Positions 1 to 10,526 of a stretch of DNA of 64,000 nt are shown one piece after another. The stretch comes from Bolinopsis microptera (lineage: Eukaryota > Ctenophora > Tentaculata > Lobata > Bolinopsidae). Below the pieces are notes generated by a model. That model searched no databases. It was not told the origin of the DNA and saw nothing but the letters and a program-made list of their open reading frames with translations. How positions within the stretch are numbered: position 1 is the stretch's first letter; the number at the start of each line of letters is the position of its first letter. Where the stretch lies: assembly GCF_026151205.1 (NCBI RefSeq), contig NC_087082.1, forward strand, positions 9,122,901 through 9,186,900, read 5' to 3'. The translations under genes were made by a program, and so were the position numbers.

Positions 1-45
1 ATCATTTCGTTCATATACGCTCATTCCCATTGCAAATTAAATTAC

Positions 46-3000
46 TTGTCTTCAGATGACCCCTGTAAGATTGCCATTTATGAAATGCACGTGATCCCCT
101 TGATAGAAGATCTTCTCTCAAAAGAATATGGCATCACGCTTTCCCAGATACGGGAATTCGTCTCAGAAAAAGTCCCAGGCGTTACATTTTACAACCACAT
201 GATTAAGAATTTTCTTCTAAGACGTTTTGCTGGACGAATATCATTTTGCCCTCCATATAGGAAAAACGAAGCTGAAGTCGTTTTTCCGTCCTCTATTGAC
301 CCTAAACTTATGGTAGCTAAACTGCAAGTTCTTAATGAGTTAAAGTCAGCAGGCAAGTTTCTTCGAGGCAAATTGAAAGAGATGTCCTTTGGGCTAGAGG
401 ACAGCTTCTGTGATGCTAACGATCTTAAGGCATCTGTAAGAAATACTCGGATGCCAGAATCTGTCATGGAATTTTTAGGAGCATTGCTAAATATCAGCAA
501 AGCTGATTTTGTCCGATTCCAGAAACGGGTAGGCGATGAGGAACTGCCAGAATATAACGATGATGATGACGATGTGGAAGACGATAATACAAACAGACGT
601 ATCCCAAAGAAAATCCTTAAAGCCAACTCTTTGTTTCAGATTATGTTTTACATCGTTAACAACGGCAACAAGAAGTGTCCATTTCATGTTATGTTTGCTC
701 ACGCCATATATGAGATCTGTAAAAGTAGAGGTTTGATCACAATTGGCGAACACCTAGGTTTCTGTATCAGTTATCCGACCATGTTAAGAATGCGTGCATT
801 ACTTGGATTCTATGTCATGTGTTTGTGCAGACTAGGGAACGTACCACTGCCAAGTCACTTCAACACACATGATCCAATGATAGTTTCTCTCGATAACTTT
901 GACCATCATGATGCATCATCTTCAACAGGAAAGAATGACACACATGACAGTGTCATGGTTTTATTCCAGAGAATTCCATTTGGCATGGGCCATTTATCCT
1001 TTACATCCAAAGGAAAAGTATCTCATTACACAGATTTTGTGGTACAAGGCCGAAGGTACATATCTAGTTTACCTTGCCAGCAACTCCAACCATTCTACTT
1101 TGGGAATAAAAGTCAACCACTTCCTGAGAGTTTCTCCTCCGAAAAGTTTGTTTACGAGCCTAATGAGAAGAAAGAAGATGCTTTGCAACTTGCCAGGAAT
1201 CTGAACTTACCTGCACAGGCTAGTAGTAGTTTTTACTCTGTTAAAGTTCCGTCCTGGGCTGGATGCGAAAGTATAATCTCAACATCTGATGATATACCTT
1301 TAAGTAAAGTCGGCTTTGGTCCCACAGTTCCCTACCCAATAACAGATATCCAGACTGTCTACACATGTCTCAGAAATTGTGACAACATCGCTTCTCAGTT
1401 GCGTCAAAAAACTCTTCCAGTGGTATGCGACGAAGGAGTTTACCATTTGGTCACTAAAATTTACCTGCAGCAGCCAGAACTGTTCTCGAGGATATTTCCC
1501 ATGCTTGGTGGATTCCACTTGACTAAAACTGCCTTGCACTGTGCTGGAAAATTTTTGAAAGGGTCTGGAGTCGAGGACATATTCATAGAATGTGGAATCT
1601 TTGGTCCAAAGACTGTAGATTCAGTAATGAATGGAAAGCATTACTATCGTTCTTTAGAGGGTCTCACAATTCTAAGCGACTCTATGACGAGAATGAAAAT
1701 GACGGCTTTTTGGAAAGAGAATCCACCGCAAAACTACTCTGATGCTATAGTTAAGCTGGAACGATTTCAGCAAGCTCTTTGTGACAACAATAAGGCACTT
1801 TCTCAATCGGTCATGTCTGATCTCTTAGAATGTAATACTGTCAATAAGTTGAAACAGGATATTGATCGTTTTGAGAAAACCTGTTCGGAAAGCTCGTCAC
1901 AATGCAAGTATTGGTTCAACTTTATGAAAATCATGAACCTCATAAGGAACTTCATACGATCAGAAAAATATGGAGACTTTTTGCTGAATATGAAGACCAT
2001 CCAAGACCTTTTACCTGTGTTTCTTGGTTGTGACAGTCTCAACTATTTGAGATACGGTTCCTTTTACTTGGAGCTTCTTAAAAATGTCAAGCACACTCAT
2101 CCAGAGTTATATGACTCCTTTTTGAAGAAGCATTTTGTAGTAAAAAGAACCTCGGGCTCATTTAACGCAGTGTCGCCAGATCTTGCTCTTGAACAAACAA
2201 TACAACGTAGTTCAAAGAGTTCACACGGAATCATAGGGCAGACAAAGAAACAGGAATACGCTGCGGAATGGGCCCTCATTTACCACGAGGTTCTCTCTAT
2301 AACCAACACCTTTAGGGAGATAACAAACTCGGATAAAGGAGGGAACACGGAGACTGCCAATGCATCTTCCCACCATCATTTAAGTCCTAGAAAGATTCAA
2401 GAGATCAATGCTCGCACTGACAGTATCACAAGTTTTGTAAGTAGTCAAGGAAATCCATTTTGCAAGGAGAATCACGACAAAGTTAAAAACCTTGTGACGC
2501 AAGTTTATGCTGAAGACAGTGTTGCCAAGATGCATTATGATTTCTTTGAGATTGTATCTGAGAAGTATGAGGAGTTCCAAAAATCAGTTTACAAAGAAAA
2601 GACAAGGTTATTGGCAGACAAGATCAGCAAGACAAATTTACTTCCTGTGGATCATGTAACAGCTGCTAAATCAGATGCCACTGAAAAGACTATCAAGAAA
2701 AACGAGCGAGCTTCAAGGCTGGCAATCAAAGTTCTTTCTATTGCAAAAAGTAAAGATGGAGATTTAGCAAGAGTTCTTAAGTATGATATTACAAACTATA
2801 GTACCCTCTTCGACGGTTCTTTGATGGTGAAACCAATCAAAAATAAAATGAGGGAGGAGCTTGAAAAGAAAGCATCCTTCAAAACTGACGATCTTATATG
2901 CAATCCTTCTAACGAAGAGGCTGTTGTGGTCGACTTTATGTCGTTCATCAGGGGACAAAGCTTGGATACAAGAGTTAAAGACCTGAAAGCACCGTCTTTA

Positions 3001-4209
3001 TTTGGAATCCAGGATAACCCTTCAACCTGGACATTCGGGATGATGGTGGCAGAGGCATTTGCCAGAGTTTTCAAGAGGTTTCCCGATGTAGCACTTTTTC
3101 ACATCGTTTTTGACAGCTACATGGAAAATTCTCTTAAAGGCGGTGAAAGAGCTACCAGGATTGCTGCCGCTGGCGGTATAATCCGCCTAGCAAGAATAAG
3201 AAGCGACACTAAAGTTCCCGAACAGATGCCTAAGTTTTGGGCATGCTCTGCAAACAAAGAAAAGTTCCAGAGCTTTGTAACGTCGCATGTTCTTGATTTG
3301 GCTCGTAAGGTCAACAAATCAATCATTTTTAGTGGTACAGTCGTGGAAAATGTCTCTAAACCAGCACTCCATCTTAATGAACTGGGTAATGTACAACAAA
3401 CTGATCAGCTGAACCTCAAATACGAAGAAGCAGACCTCAGGATAATACCACATATTGGATGGGACATAACTATGTTTTCAAGGTCTCGTGTCACAGTGAT
3501 ATCAGAGGACACTGATGTACTGGTGCTGTTGTTACACTACTTTGAAAAATTTCATAGTCTTGGGTTACAGAACTTATTCTTGCAGCTTGGTAAAGGTGAG
3601 AAGCGAAGGATGTTGCCAGTGCACATAATGTTTGAAAGATTCGGAAAAGACTTTTGTCAAGAAATTCTCAGTGCACATCTAGCAACAGGATCTGATCACC
3701 TAAGCAAAGTGGGGTCAAAGAGATGTGCACTGACTGCTGACCCGGAGAAAAGTCTTCGCAGTTTTGGCAAAACAGCAACTTTAGACGAGGAGCAACTAAA
3801 GGTCGCAGAAGAATATCTTGTAAACGTTTTATCAGCTTCAAATGGAGTCAAAACATTTGATGAGCTGAGACTTCAGGTTCACAAGAAAACTGGTTCTGCT
3901 CTTGGTCTTCCTCCAACCTCTTATTCTATTAGGAATGGGCATATAAGACGATGGTGGTACCTTTTGAAAGAAAATTCCAATCTTTTAACACCAGAACATG
4001 AACGCTGTCTCCTTAATGCTCTTGAATATGGCTGGAAAGATCAGGAGGGCGACCTTTATGCCAACAAGCAACTTCACCTCATTCCTGATGAACTTTGCAA
4101 CACTTGCCGATGTAAAACTGGATGCAAAACTAAACATTGTTCTTGTGTTAAAGCGGAGGGGTCAAAATATTCAGACTTTTGCCTTTGCATTAATTGCGAA
4201 AATAAATGA
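46..4209 (+). CDS. Large protein with PIN/FEN-like fold and C-terminal TSO1-type CXC domain (5' partial)
   Basis: Uninterrupted frame of about 1,387 codons. Codon 1 here is TTG. The text just before residue 5 (ttacttgtcttcag, ending at 55) is a good 3' splice acceptor, so the true start is probably in an exon left of the window; the first in-frame ATG is at 85. Residues ~180-190 are an acidic run. Residues ~960-1270 resemble a PIN/FEN-like nuclease fold: VVVDFMSF near 961, VISEDTDVLVLLLHY near 1152 and ATGSD near 1213. The C-terminus (from about 1351) is Cys-rich, CRCKTGCKTKHCSC, like one half of a tesmin/TSO1 CXC DNA-binding domain. Multi-copy families with this layout are common in cnidarians and other invertebrates and are often suspected to be transposon-derived; that origin is inference here. 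An AATAAA (4201-4206) overlaps the stop codon. Confidence 0.75.
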   Translation: MSSDDPCKIAIYEMHVIPLIEDLLSKEYGITLSQIREFVSEKVPGVTFYNHMIKNFLLRRFAGRISFCPPYRKNEAEVVFPSSIDPKLMVAKLQVLNELKSAGKFLRGKLKEMSFGLEDSFCDANDLKASVRNTRMPESVMEFLGALLNISKADFVRFQKRVGDEELPEYNDDDDDVEDDNTNRRIPKKILKANSLFQIMFYIVNNGNKKCPFHVMFAHAIYEICKSRGLITIGEHLGFCISYPTMLRMRALLGFYVMCLCRLGNVPLPSHFNTHDPMIVSLDNFDHHDASSSTGKNDTHDSVMVLFQRIPFGMGHLSFTSKGKVSHYTDFVVQGRRYISSLPCQQLQPFYFGNKSQPLPESFSSEKFVYEPNEKKEDALQLARNLNLPAQASSSFYSVKVPSWAGCESIISTSDDIPLSKVGFGPTVPYPITDIQTVYTCLRNCDNIASQLRQKTLPVVCDEGVYHLVTKIYLQQPELFSRIFPMLGGFHLTKTALHCAGKFLKGSGVEDIFIECGIFGPKTVDSVMNGKHYYRSLEGLTILSDSMTRMKMTAFWKENPPQNYSDAIVKLERFQQALCDNNKALSQSVMSDLLECNTVNKLKQDIDRFEKTCSESSSQCKYWFNFMKIMNLIRNFIRSEKYGDFLLNMKTIQDLLPVFLGCDSLNYLRYGSFYLELLKNVKHTHPELYDSFLKKHFVVKRTSGSFNAVSPDLALEQTIQRSSKSSHGIIGQTKKQEYAAEWALIYHEVLSITNTFREITNSDKGGNTETANASSHHHLSPRKIQEINARTDSITSFVSSQGNPFCKENHDKVKNLVTQVYAEDSVAKMHYDFFEIVSEKYEEFQKSVYKEKTRLLADKISKTNLLPVDHVTAAKSDATEKTIKKNERASRLAIKVLSIAKSKDGDLARVLKYDITNYSTLFDGSLMVKPIKNKMREELEKKASFKTDDLICNPSNEEAVVVDFMSFIRGQSLDTRVKDLKAPSLFGIQDNPSTWTFGMMVAEAFARVFKRFPDVALFHIVFDSYMENSLKGGERATRIAAAGGIIRLARIRSDTKVPEQMPKFWACSANKEKFQSFVTSHVLDLARKVNKSIIFSGTVVENVSKPALHLNELGNVQQTDQLNLKYEEADLRIIPHIGWDITMFSRSRVTVISEDTDVLVLLLHYFEKFHSLGLQNLFLQLGKGEKRRMLPVHIMFERFGKDFCQEILSAHLATGSDHLSKVGSKRCALTADPEKSLRSFGKTATLDEEQLKVAEEYLVNVLSASNGVKTFDELRLQVHKKTGSALGLPPTSYSIRNGHIRRWWYLLKENSNLLTPEHERCLLNALEYGWKDQEGDLYANKQLHLIPDELCNTCRCKTGCKTKHCSCVKAEGSKYSDFCLCINCENK

Positions 4210-4327
4210 CCATACTTATGATTTTATTTATTTTTATCATTAATAGCCATTATGTTTATATATTATATTATTTTGATGCAACCTATTTCAAAAGCTGTTT
4301 CAATTTCGTTCTGTGTGGCATTTTCGT

Positions 4328-4690
4328 GCAATAGACGTAACCAATCGATTTCCTGTGCCAAAAAAACAACGATTTCAACACCCAACTTGTCCAAGAAAAT
4401 TACTTAAATTTTTGGGAATTTTGAGGCTCAATTGTGAATATGGGCGTGGTCATCTCATCAGGGAGTGGTCTAAGAGTCAAATATACATCGCCAATCGATT
4501 TCCCGAGCCAAAAAACATTGGTTTCGACACCCAATTTGTCCAAGAAAATCACTTACATTTTTTGGAATTTTATAGCTCGATTGTGAATATGGGCGTGGTT
4601 ATCTTATCAGGGAGTGGTCTGAGAGTCAAATTGACATCACCAATCGATTTCCCGAGCCAAAAAACATTGGTTTGGATACCCTATATGCTT
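4328..4690. repeat. Tandem repeat, ~150-bp unit, about 2.4 copies
   Basis: The motif CCAATCGATTTCC recurs at 4341, 4491 and 4640 (spacing 150 and 149). Between the copies the text about a grey 'tgtccaagaaaat' core and 'gggcgtggt..atc..atcagggagtgg' is conserved with roughly 10-15% differences. The short frame at 4313-4693 is only a by-product of the repeat. Downstream, at 4744-4753, 'cgtataaaagg' looks like a TATA box, but no gene start follows it clearly. Confidence 0.8.
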
Positions 4691-4920
4691 TAATTATAAG
4701 AATATGAATTTATTTCAGGAACATGTAAGATTTTCCCACGATCGTATAAAAGGGCGTCGCCACAGACTTCATAGACACAGAAATTTAATTTCCACCCAAA
4801 TTTTTTTTTGATCTATAAACCCTACTGGAGCCAAATAACATCACAAACCTACTATACTCAAATGATTGTGCGGATTTTTGGTCAGATACAGGATACAGCC
4901 TGCTTCATTATAGAATATAT

Positions 4921-5292
4921 TTGGAGAATACTTCATTTCGTGTAATTACAGATTGTAAAAGTTTGCTCAACTTGACGACTATTTTTCGCAAGGAAAATAG
5001 TTATATGCAAAGAAGGCTGGCTGACTTGGCGTCTTTCCGGTTTAAGGTAGTGCATGTCTCCGGGGAGAGCAATGATATTCAGTGGGCGGATTATCTTAGT
5101 CGGAATCCTGTGGAAATAGAGACCACGTCAGTAGCCACGCAGACCAGTGATGATGCAATTGCATCGATCAAATCCATCGTGGTAGATAGAGAACAGGATT
5201 CATTTGACAAAGTTGAGAGTAAGCAGCAGGGATCAGAGAAACAGTACACACGGACGCACATTACACGGGTGCTGAAATCGGAGATTTCCTGA
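4921..5292 (+). pseudogene. RNase H C-terminal fragment of LTR retrotransposon pol
   Basis: The translation holds the hallmark end of a gypsy-type RNase H: FRVITDCKSLLNL near the start and VHVSGESNDIQWADYLSRNP near residue 45-65. The frame then runs through an acidic linker and stops at 5290-5292; the integrase continues in another frame from about 5300 onward (open from 5447), so one indel lies near 5290. No RT motif (YxDD) precedes it within the window. Confidence 0.75.
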
Positions 5293-5446
5293 GCAGCCCA
5301 TTACGCTGGCAGAAATTCGGAGAGAATATGCTAATGATACAATTTTATCAACAGTAATTAAATGGGTAGAAAGTGGGCAACCTCCAGATAATGTCAGTTA
5401 CCGTAGGGATTCTGCTGAGCTTTGTCACTATAGACAAAATTTTGAC

Positions 5447-6532
5447 ATGATGACGGTCAAGAAGGGGATCCTACATCGCAGATGGGTAAATCCCACTAAC
5501 AGACAGGACGACAGAGATCTTATTGTGGTGCCGAGGCCACTTATTGACAGAGTTTTACATTCGTACCACGATGGCAATTGCCACGTGGGTGCGGATCTAG
5601 CACTGGAACACTGCCAGAAGAGCTTTTACTTCTACAAACAGCGCAAAATTTACAAGTTATATTGCGAAGCATGTATCACGTGTGCACAGGGTAAGCAGCC
5701 TCGCAGTTTCAAGAAAGCTCCATTGAAACCCATTGTTTACAGCCACTTCGGGCAGTGTGTTGCCATTGATTACTTAGAGCTGTCTAAGAAGCCTACGAAA
5801 AGGGGCCATACAGCACTGTTAACAATGGTAGATATGTTTTCAAATTATGTGGTGTGCAAACCAGTGAAATCTACAGGCACAGAGGAAGCCATTAAGGTTA
5901 TCATAAATGAATGGATCCTGAAATTTGGAGTCATGTCTACAATCATACACGACTTAGGACCGAGTTTCTCGAGCACTTTGTTCAAGTCGGTCTTAAAAAT
6001 GTTCAACATTAAGGATATACACGGAGTTCCGTGGAAATGTCAGACCAACGGACGAGCTGAGGCCTTCAACAAGAAAATCAATGTTTGTATGAGAACATGT
6101 CTAAATGAGAATCAGTGGCAGGACTATGACTTGTGGATTAACTACATAGTGTTTGTGCTCAACAGCTTGAAATCCACTAGGACCAAATACTCAGCCAATT
6201 TTCTGTTATTTGGGCGTGAAGTCATGAGTGTGAGAAACTTGTACATACAGGATGATGAGAGATTAGAGCAGATCTATTCCGAAATAGATGACGATGACGC
6301 TAGACAACTTCTTGCATACAATTTGTATCGAAACATAGCTGAGGTGACTAGAAAAGCAGCTGCGAACAATGCTGTAAAGGCGAAGTTTATGAAGACGAGC
6401 TACGATAAAGGAGTAAGAGGGCCATTTTTCGAGAGTGGGGAGTGGGGAGTGGTGCATGTTATTGGTTCAAAGACCTGGACACAAGTTTGCTCCCAGATTT
6501 CAGGGACCATACAAGATAGTAGAGAAGCTTAG
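5447..6532 (+). pseudogene. Integrase of LTR retrotransposon (frameshifted at both ends)
   Basis: Residues ~40-95 form the HHCC zinc-binding domain (H..NCHVG..., YCEACITCAQGK). The catalytic core follows with all three acidic residues visible: D in VAIDYLEL, D in IIHDLGPSF, and E in GRAEAFNK. The frame breaks at 6434-6450, where a 7-bp unit (AGTGGGG) is tandemly duplicated; the natural continuation is in the third frame (6435-7313). Upstream of 5447 the same frame is open to about 5300. Confidence 0.85.
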
Positions 6533-7313
6533 TGATTGGAACTACATTGTCCAGGTGGGACAGGAGAAGAAGGTAACCAGCATCACGAAGATGAAACCTT
6601 ATAAAGGGGGAAAACCACTCACCAAGGTTCCTGGAGCGGCTGTGGGATTTCCCAGCGGCTGTTCTGTGGAAAATGAAGGCAACGTGAGTGAGGTGAGCCT
6701 TCTATCACCTGGAGCGGCTGTGGGATTTCCCAACGGTTGTTCCGGGGTAAGTGAAGGCAACATGAGTGAAGTGAGCCTGGTCACTGATAGTGATTCAGAT
6801 GATTCAGATGATTATCACATCATCACGAGGAGTCGGAAGAAGAAGAGGGATCAAGGAATTCCTTGTCCTTCATCTAAAATCAGTAAAAGTGGAGGAAAAG
6901 CGTCAGCACCAGTGAATCTCACAAGTTCTGGAAATGATGTACCACAAACTGAAGTTGGGAGCGGAGATCCGGCCATTGTGGTGGAAGAGGAGGAACGAGG
7001 ATTGGATGACACGATAGTAAACTCATCGCTCAACGATGTACCGCGTCAGGAAGACGATCCACAATTAAATCTAAGTGCAGATACCACCGAATCTTTTCAC
7101 GATGCACTAGATTCAAGTCAATCTCAAAACATTGACTCTAGTCCGGAAGTAGCGGCTGCATCTGCTGGACCAAGCAGAGAGGGAAATATGCACTTCGGAG
7201 AAATAGATAGTAGAGGACTTACTCTTGCTGAGATAGGTCGTGAGGAAGACGGCAGAAATCCGAGGAGAAAGTACGAACTCAGACCGAGAAGGAATAAACC
7301 GAAGTACGTTTAG
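6435..7313 (+). pseudogene. Integrase C-terminal/tail segment of the same element
   Basis: Begins with the post-core strand-rich segment expected after an integrase (KFAPRFQGPYKIVEKL, NYIVQVG, KMKPYKGG), then a low-complexity acidic/serine tail. A 25-residue block (PGAAVGFPxGCSxxxEGNxSEVSL) is repeated twice at residues ~65-115. It ends KYELRPRRNKPKYV and a TAG at 7311. No chromodomain is visible. Confidence 0.7.
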
Positions 7314-9033
7314 TACAGGTGAGATTCCTGGAATGACTTTATTTAAGTAAGATAGCCTGGAAAGGTTATTTACGTGAGATATATATTAATTATTGTGCAC
7401 AATGGTATTTTGTTTAAATATTTACAACAATATCACGGTATCCGGAATTTGAACAGTATATTGTAAAGATAGACCTTGTTGTTGCCCTTTTCGTTTTAAC
7501 AGTCATATTGTATTACTAGGGCCCTGAGTGTGGATTCCTACCGTATTCGGGAGATTGATCACCTCTTTTTTACATTAAGTTTGAATCATAACAACACTTT
7601 ACTTAAAGTAATACTAATCTTGACATCAATTAGAACATGGTTATTTTCAACTTGGTGATGACATTGATTTTGGGCAGCTTTGGTGCCAGTTTTAATAGCA
7701 AGAGAGACACATTTTTTTTTTCAATTTCATGTGGGTTTTAAAAAACACTTTGTAGGTAGATTTGATATATATTAGAATTTGTAAAGTTATCCATTGCAAT
7801 TGCAACGGGAGAACTTCCACAAAATTTTGTGGGGAGGATATGTTATATACTCGTTTTAGCAGTTTTAGTACTAGACATTAAACAGTATTTTACCGTAGTA
7901 TTTTAGGGCATTTATTAGTGTACGACATTTAGTACAGCAGGGTAGTGCAGAGAGTTTTAGGGAAACAGAAAGTTTATTTTAACATCTCTGTTTTGGTTAT
8001 CAAAGAGTTCAGTTTAACAACTCTGTTTTGGCTATAGGAGGATAGTTAAAGATATTGTTAAGCCTAAGGGCAGAGAGTTTTAGGGAAACAGAAAGTTTAT
8101 TTTAACATCTCTGTTTTGGTTATCAGAGAGTTCAATTTTACACCTCTGTTTTGGCTATATGAAGGATAGTTTGGGATTTGTTTAGGGATTGCTAAAACGA
8201 GTGGGAGATTGTTTATACTATCTAAGGATATTTCAGAGTGGGCCTGTTGGATGGCAGGACACTTTTTGGTTTGAATACAGCAGACGTTTACAGCTAATGT
8301 TTACAGTTAAAGAACTAGACTATTCGAATTATTGACACTAGCAGGAACCCGTCTAACCCTAAAATGGTGTAAAGACTCAAGAGACTAAAACAATTATTAC
8401 CTATTTAATTCGCGTTTTTGACACCACTTGGGGTACCAAATTTTGGGCTCTAAAACTCCTATTTCTTGGCCAATTTTTTATTTTTTCATGCTGATTTGGA
8501 GGCTATTAAAGCATTTGATCCAGTCAAAAAAGTTGCAGTTGTATATCTTTTACGGTTTTTGCAGAAATTCGCGTTAAAGTTGATGCCGTGGTGTCAGTAA
8601 AATGGCACAGATAAATATATATATATCGTCTCGCTTTATATATAGTAAGATAGTATTTGAGGAACAGTCACTGAGATATTGTAATTACAATTCTTAACGG
8701 TTTATTCGAATTGAAGTATTTTCCCTTGTCACCTTGCTGAACAAAATATAAAGGAAAAGAGCCTTTTATCACCTTCATTCCTCCGCCATGATACATGATC
8801 CACGCCATACATGTATGCTGTAGGTCTATAAACCTGGCTTAGTGAAAACTCATGTGTTTGTCAGGCACATTTTGATCCACGTCATTACTCATTAGTAAAA
8901 CGTCCGTTCGTTTTAACCGTGCATTAACCGTGCGTTATTTGACAATCGACAGATTACTAAATTGCCTAATTCCCTTCTTAATAAGCACCTCAGATAAATT
9001 CTCAACTTAAATTCCGTAATCCTCCTCAGTTAG
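7314..9033. other. Non-coding: likely 3' LTR plus upstream region of the next gene
   Basis: No supported gene. 7841-8689 is the suspected LTR, with a 123-bp direct duplication inside (7947-8069 and 8070-~8170) and a perfect 12-bp inverted repeat (actcgttttagc at 7849-7860, complement at 8191-8202). 8690-9033 would hold the promoter of the secreted-repeat gene; I do not see a convincing TATA box at the right distance. Confidence 0.4.
7947..8170. repeat. 123-bp direct tandem duplication within the suspected LTR
   Basis: The text starting gcagagagttttaggg at 7947 starts again at 8070. The two copies agree except for scattered substitutions, and each contains two 'ctctgttttgg' boxes. Such duplications are common in LTR U3 regions, where they act as enhancer repeats; that role is inference. 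Confidence 0.8.
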
Positions 9034-10395
9034 ATGAGAATGACCTGGTTTCAAATCACACTCTTTGTGGTGATTGTGGCAGCTATCGCTCCTCAGTCTC
9101 TAGCGGCAAATGATGAGATCTACACTCTCAGAGCTACATGTGACAATCAGATGACTGTATTTGTGGATGGAGTGCAGCAGGCAGCGGAAGGACTGGATAA
9201 TTGGTGGACCGAGTCTCGAATCTCTGTCCCCTCTAACTTCAAAGTTATTGGTATCCAATGTCTGGACTATGGAGTTATCCCCGGAATCCTGGCTTCACTT
9301 CATGATGAAAACGGGGACGAGGTTTTGGTTACTGATGAAAGCTGGACCTGTACACAGAAACAAGAAGAAGGATGGACAGCACCTGGGTTTGATTCTGGAA
9401 CATGGGAAGAAGGAGACGTAATTGGCCAACACGGAGTTGGACCTTGGGGGGTCATCGGGCAAATCTCTAGGAACGCAGGCTGGATCTGGACCAAAGACCA
9501 CAAGATTCATACAACTGTCTATTGTCGCTACGAGCCAGTGGTGAGTTACACTCTCAGAGCTACATGTGACAATACGATGACTGTATTTGTGGATGGAGTG
9601 CAGCAGGCAGCGGAAGGATTGGAAAATTGGCCAGTCGAGTCTCAAATCTCTGTCCCCTCTAACTTCAAAGTTATTGGTATCCAATGTCTGGACTACGGAG
9701 TTATCCCCGGAATCCTGGCTTCACTTCATGATGAAAACGGGGACGAGGTTTTGGTTACTGATGAAAGCTGGACCTGTACACAGAAACAAGAAGAAGGATG
9801 GACAGCACCTGGGTTTGATTCTGGAACATGGGAAGAAGGAGACGTAATTGGCCAACACGGAGTTAGACCTTGGGGGGTCATCGGGCAAATCTCTAGGAAC
9901 GCAGGCTGGATCTGGACCAAAGACCACAAGACTTACACAACTGTCTATTGTCGCTACGAGTCAGTGGTGAGTTACACTCTCAGAGCTACATGTGACAATA
10001 CGATGATTGTATTTGTGGATGGAGTGCAGCAGGCAGCGGACGGACTGGATAATTGGCGAACCGAGTCTCGAATCTCTGTCCCCTCTAACTTCAAAGAAAT
10101 TGTTATCCAATGTCTGGACTACGGAGTTATCCCCGGAATCCTGGCTTCACTTCATGATGAAAATGGGGACGAGGTTTTGGTTACTGATGAAAGCTGGACC
10201 TGTACACAGAAACAAGAAGAAGGATGGACAGCACCTGGGTTTGATTCTGGAACATGGGAAGAAGGAGACGTAATTGGCCAACACGGAGTTGGACCTTGGG
10301 GGGTCATCGGGCAAATCTCAAGAGATGCAAGTTGGATCTGGACGGAGGGTCACCAGACTTTCACTACTGTCTACTGCCGATACGTGAAGGTGTAG
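9034..10395 (+). CDS. Secreted protein of three near-identical 142-residue beta-sandwich (lectin-like) units
   Basis: A 453-residue single-exon frame. The start at 9034 gives a clear signal peptide (MRMTWFQITLFVVIVAAIAP, cleavage likely after SLA near residue 24). The mature part is three units starting YTLRATCDN at 9121, 9547 and 9973 (426 bp apart). Each unit contains TVFVDGVQ, IQCLDYGVIPGILASL, TDESWTCTQ, GWTAPGFDSGTW, WGVIGQIS and WIWT...VYCRY. This layout resembles galactose-binding-like/jelly-roll sugar-binding domains found in secreted proteins of invertebrates and protists; sugar binding is inferred. Conserved Cys in each unit (RATC, IQC, WTC, YC) suggest two disulphides. An AATAAA at 10398-10403 lies 3 nt past the stop. 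Confidence 0.85.
   Translation: MRMTWFQITLFVVIVAAIAPQSLAANDEIYTLRATCDNQMTVFVDGVQQAAEGLDNWWTESRISVPSNFKVIGIQCLDYGVIPGILASLHDENGDEVLVTDESWTCTQKQEEGWTAPGFDSGTWEEGDVIGQHGVGPWGVIGQISRNAGWIWTKDHKIHTTVYCRYEPVVSYTLRATCDNTMTVFVDGVQQAAEGLENWPVESQISVPSNFKVIGIQCLDYGVIPGILASLHDENGDEVLVTDESWTCTQKQEEGWTAPGFDSGTWEEGDVIGQHGVRPWGVIGQISRNAGWIWTKDHKTYTTVYCRYESVVSYTLRATCDNTMIVFVDGVQQAADGLDNWRTESRISVPSNFKEIVIQCLDYGVIPGILASLHDENGDEVLVTDESWTCTQKQEEGWTAPGFDSGTWEEGDVIGQHGVGPWGVIGQISRDASWIWTEGHQTFTTVYCRYVKV
9121..10392 (+). repeat. Three tandem 426-bp coding repeats
   Basis: Copies begin at 9121, 9547 and 9973. The central part of each unit is almost base-for-base identical, including silent positions, while differences cluster in the first 100 bp (e.g. 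wobble around GLDNWWTES / GLENWPVES / GLDNWRTES) and the last 80 bp. Confidence 0.95.
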
Positions 10396-10526
10396 AAAAT
10401 AAATTGTGTCCAATAGTTTTCGGGGTTAGAATTAGGATTTTTTCGTTTTATTTGCCAATAATGATAAACTATTCAATGTTTTTTTTGTTTATTGTGAAAG
10501 CATAAATATAAAAATGTATACTAATA

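Larger units (their letters stand above)
4921..8689 (+). mobile_element. 5'-truncated Ty3/gypsy-type LTR retrotransposon remnant
   Basis: Contains the RNase H end of the polymerase, then integrase, then a tail domain, in the order RT/RH-IN typical of Ty3/gypsy elements. Gag, protease and nearly all of the reverse transcriptase are missing. Downstream, a purine tract (gtggggagga, about 7829-7838) is followed at 7841 by TGTTATATAC, a plausible 3' LTR start; a possible LTR end is ATTACA near 8689. No second LTR is in view, so LTR borders are guesses. The element is dead: truncation plus two frameshifts. Confidence 0.7.

Noticed and set aside
9295..9929. Antisense frames across the three-unit secreted protein
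   Set aside because: They recur once per unit as mirror images of the coding strand.
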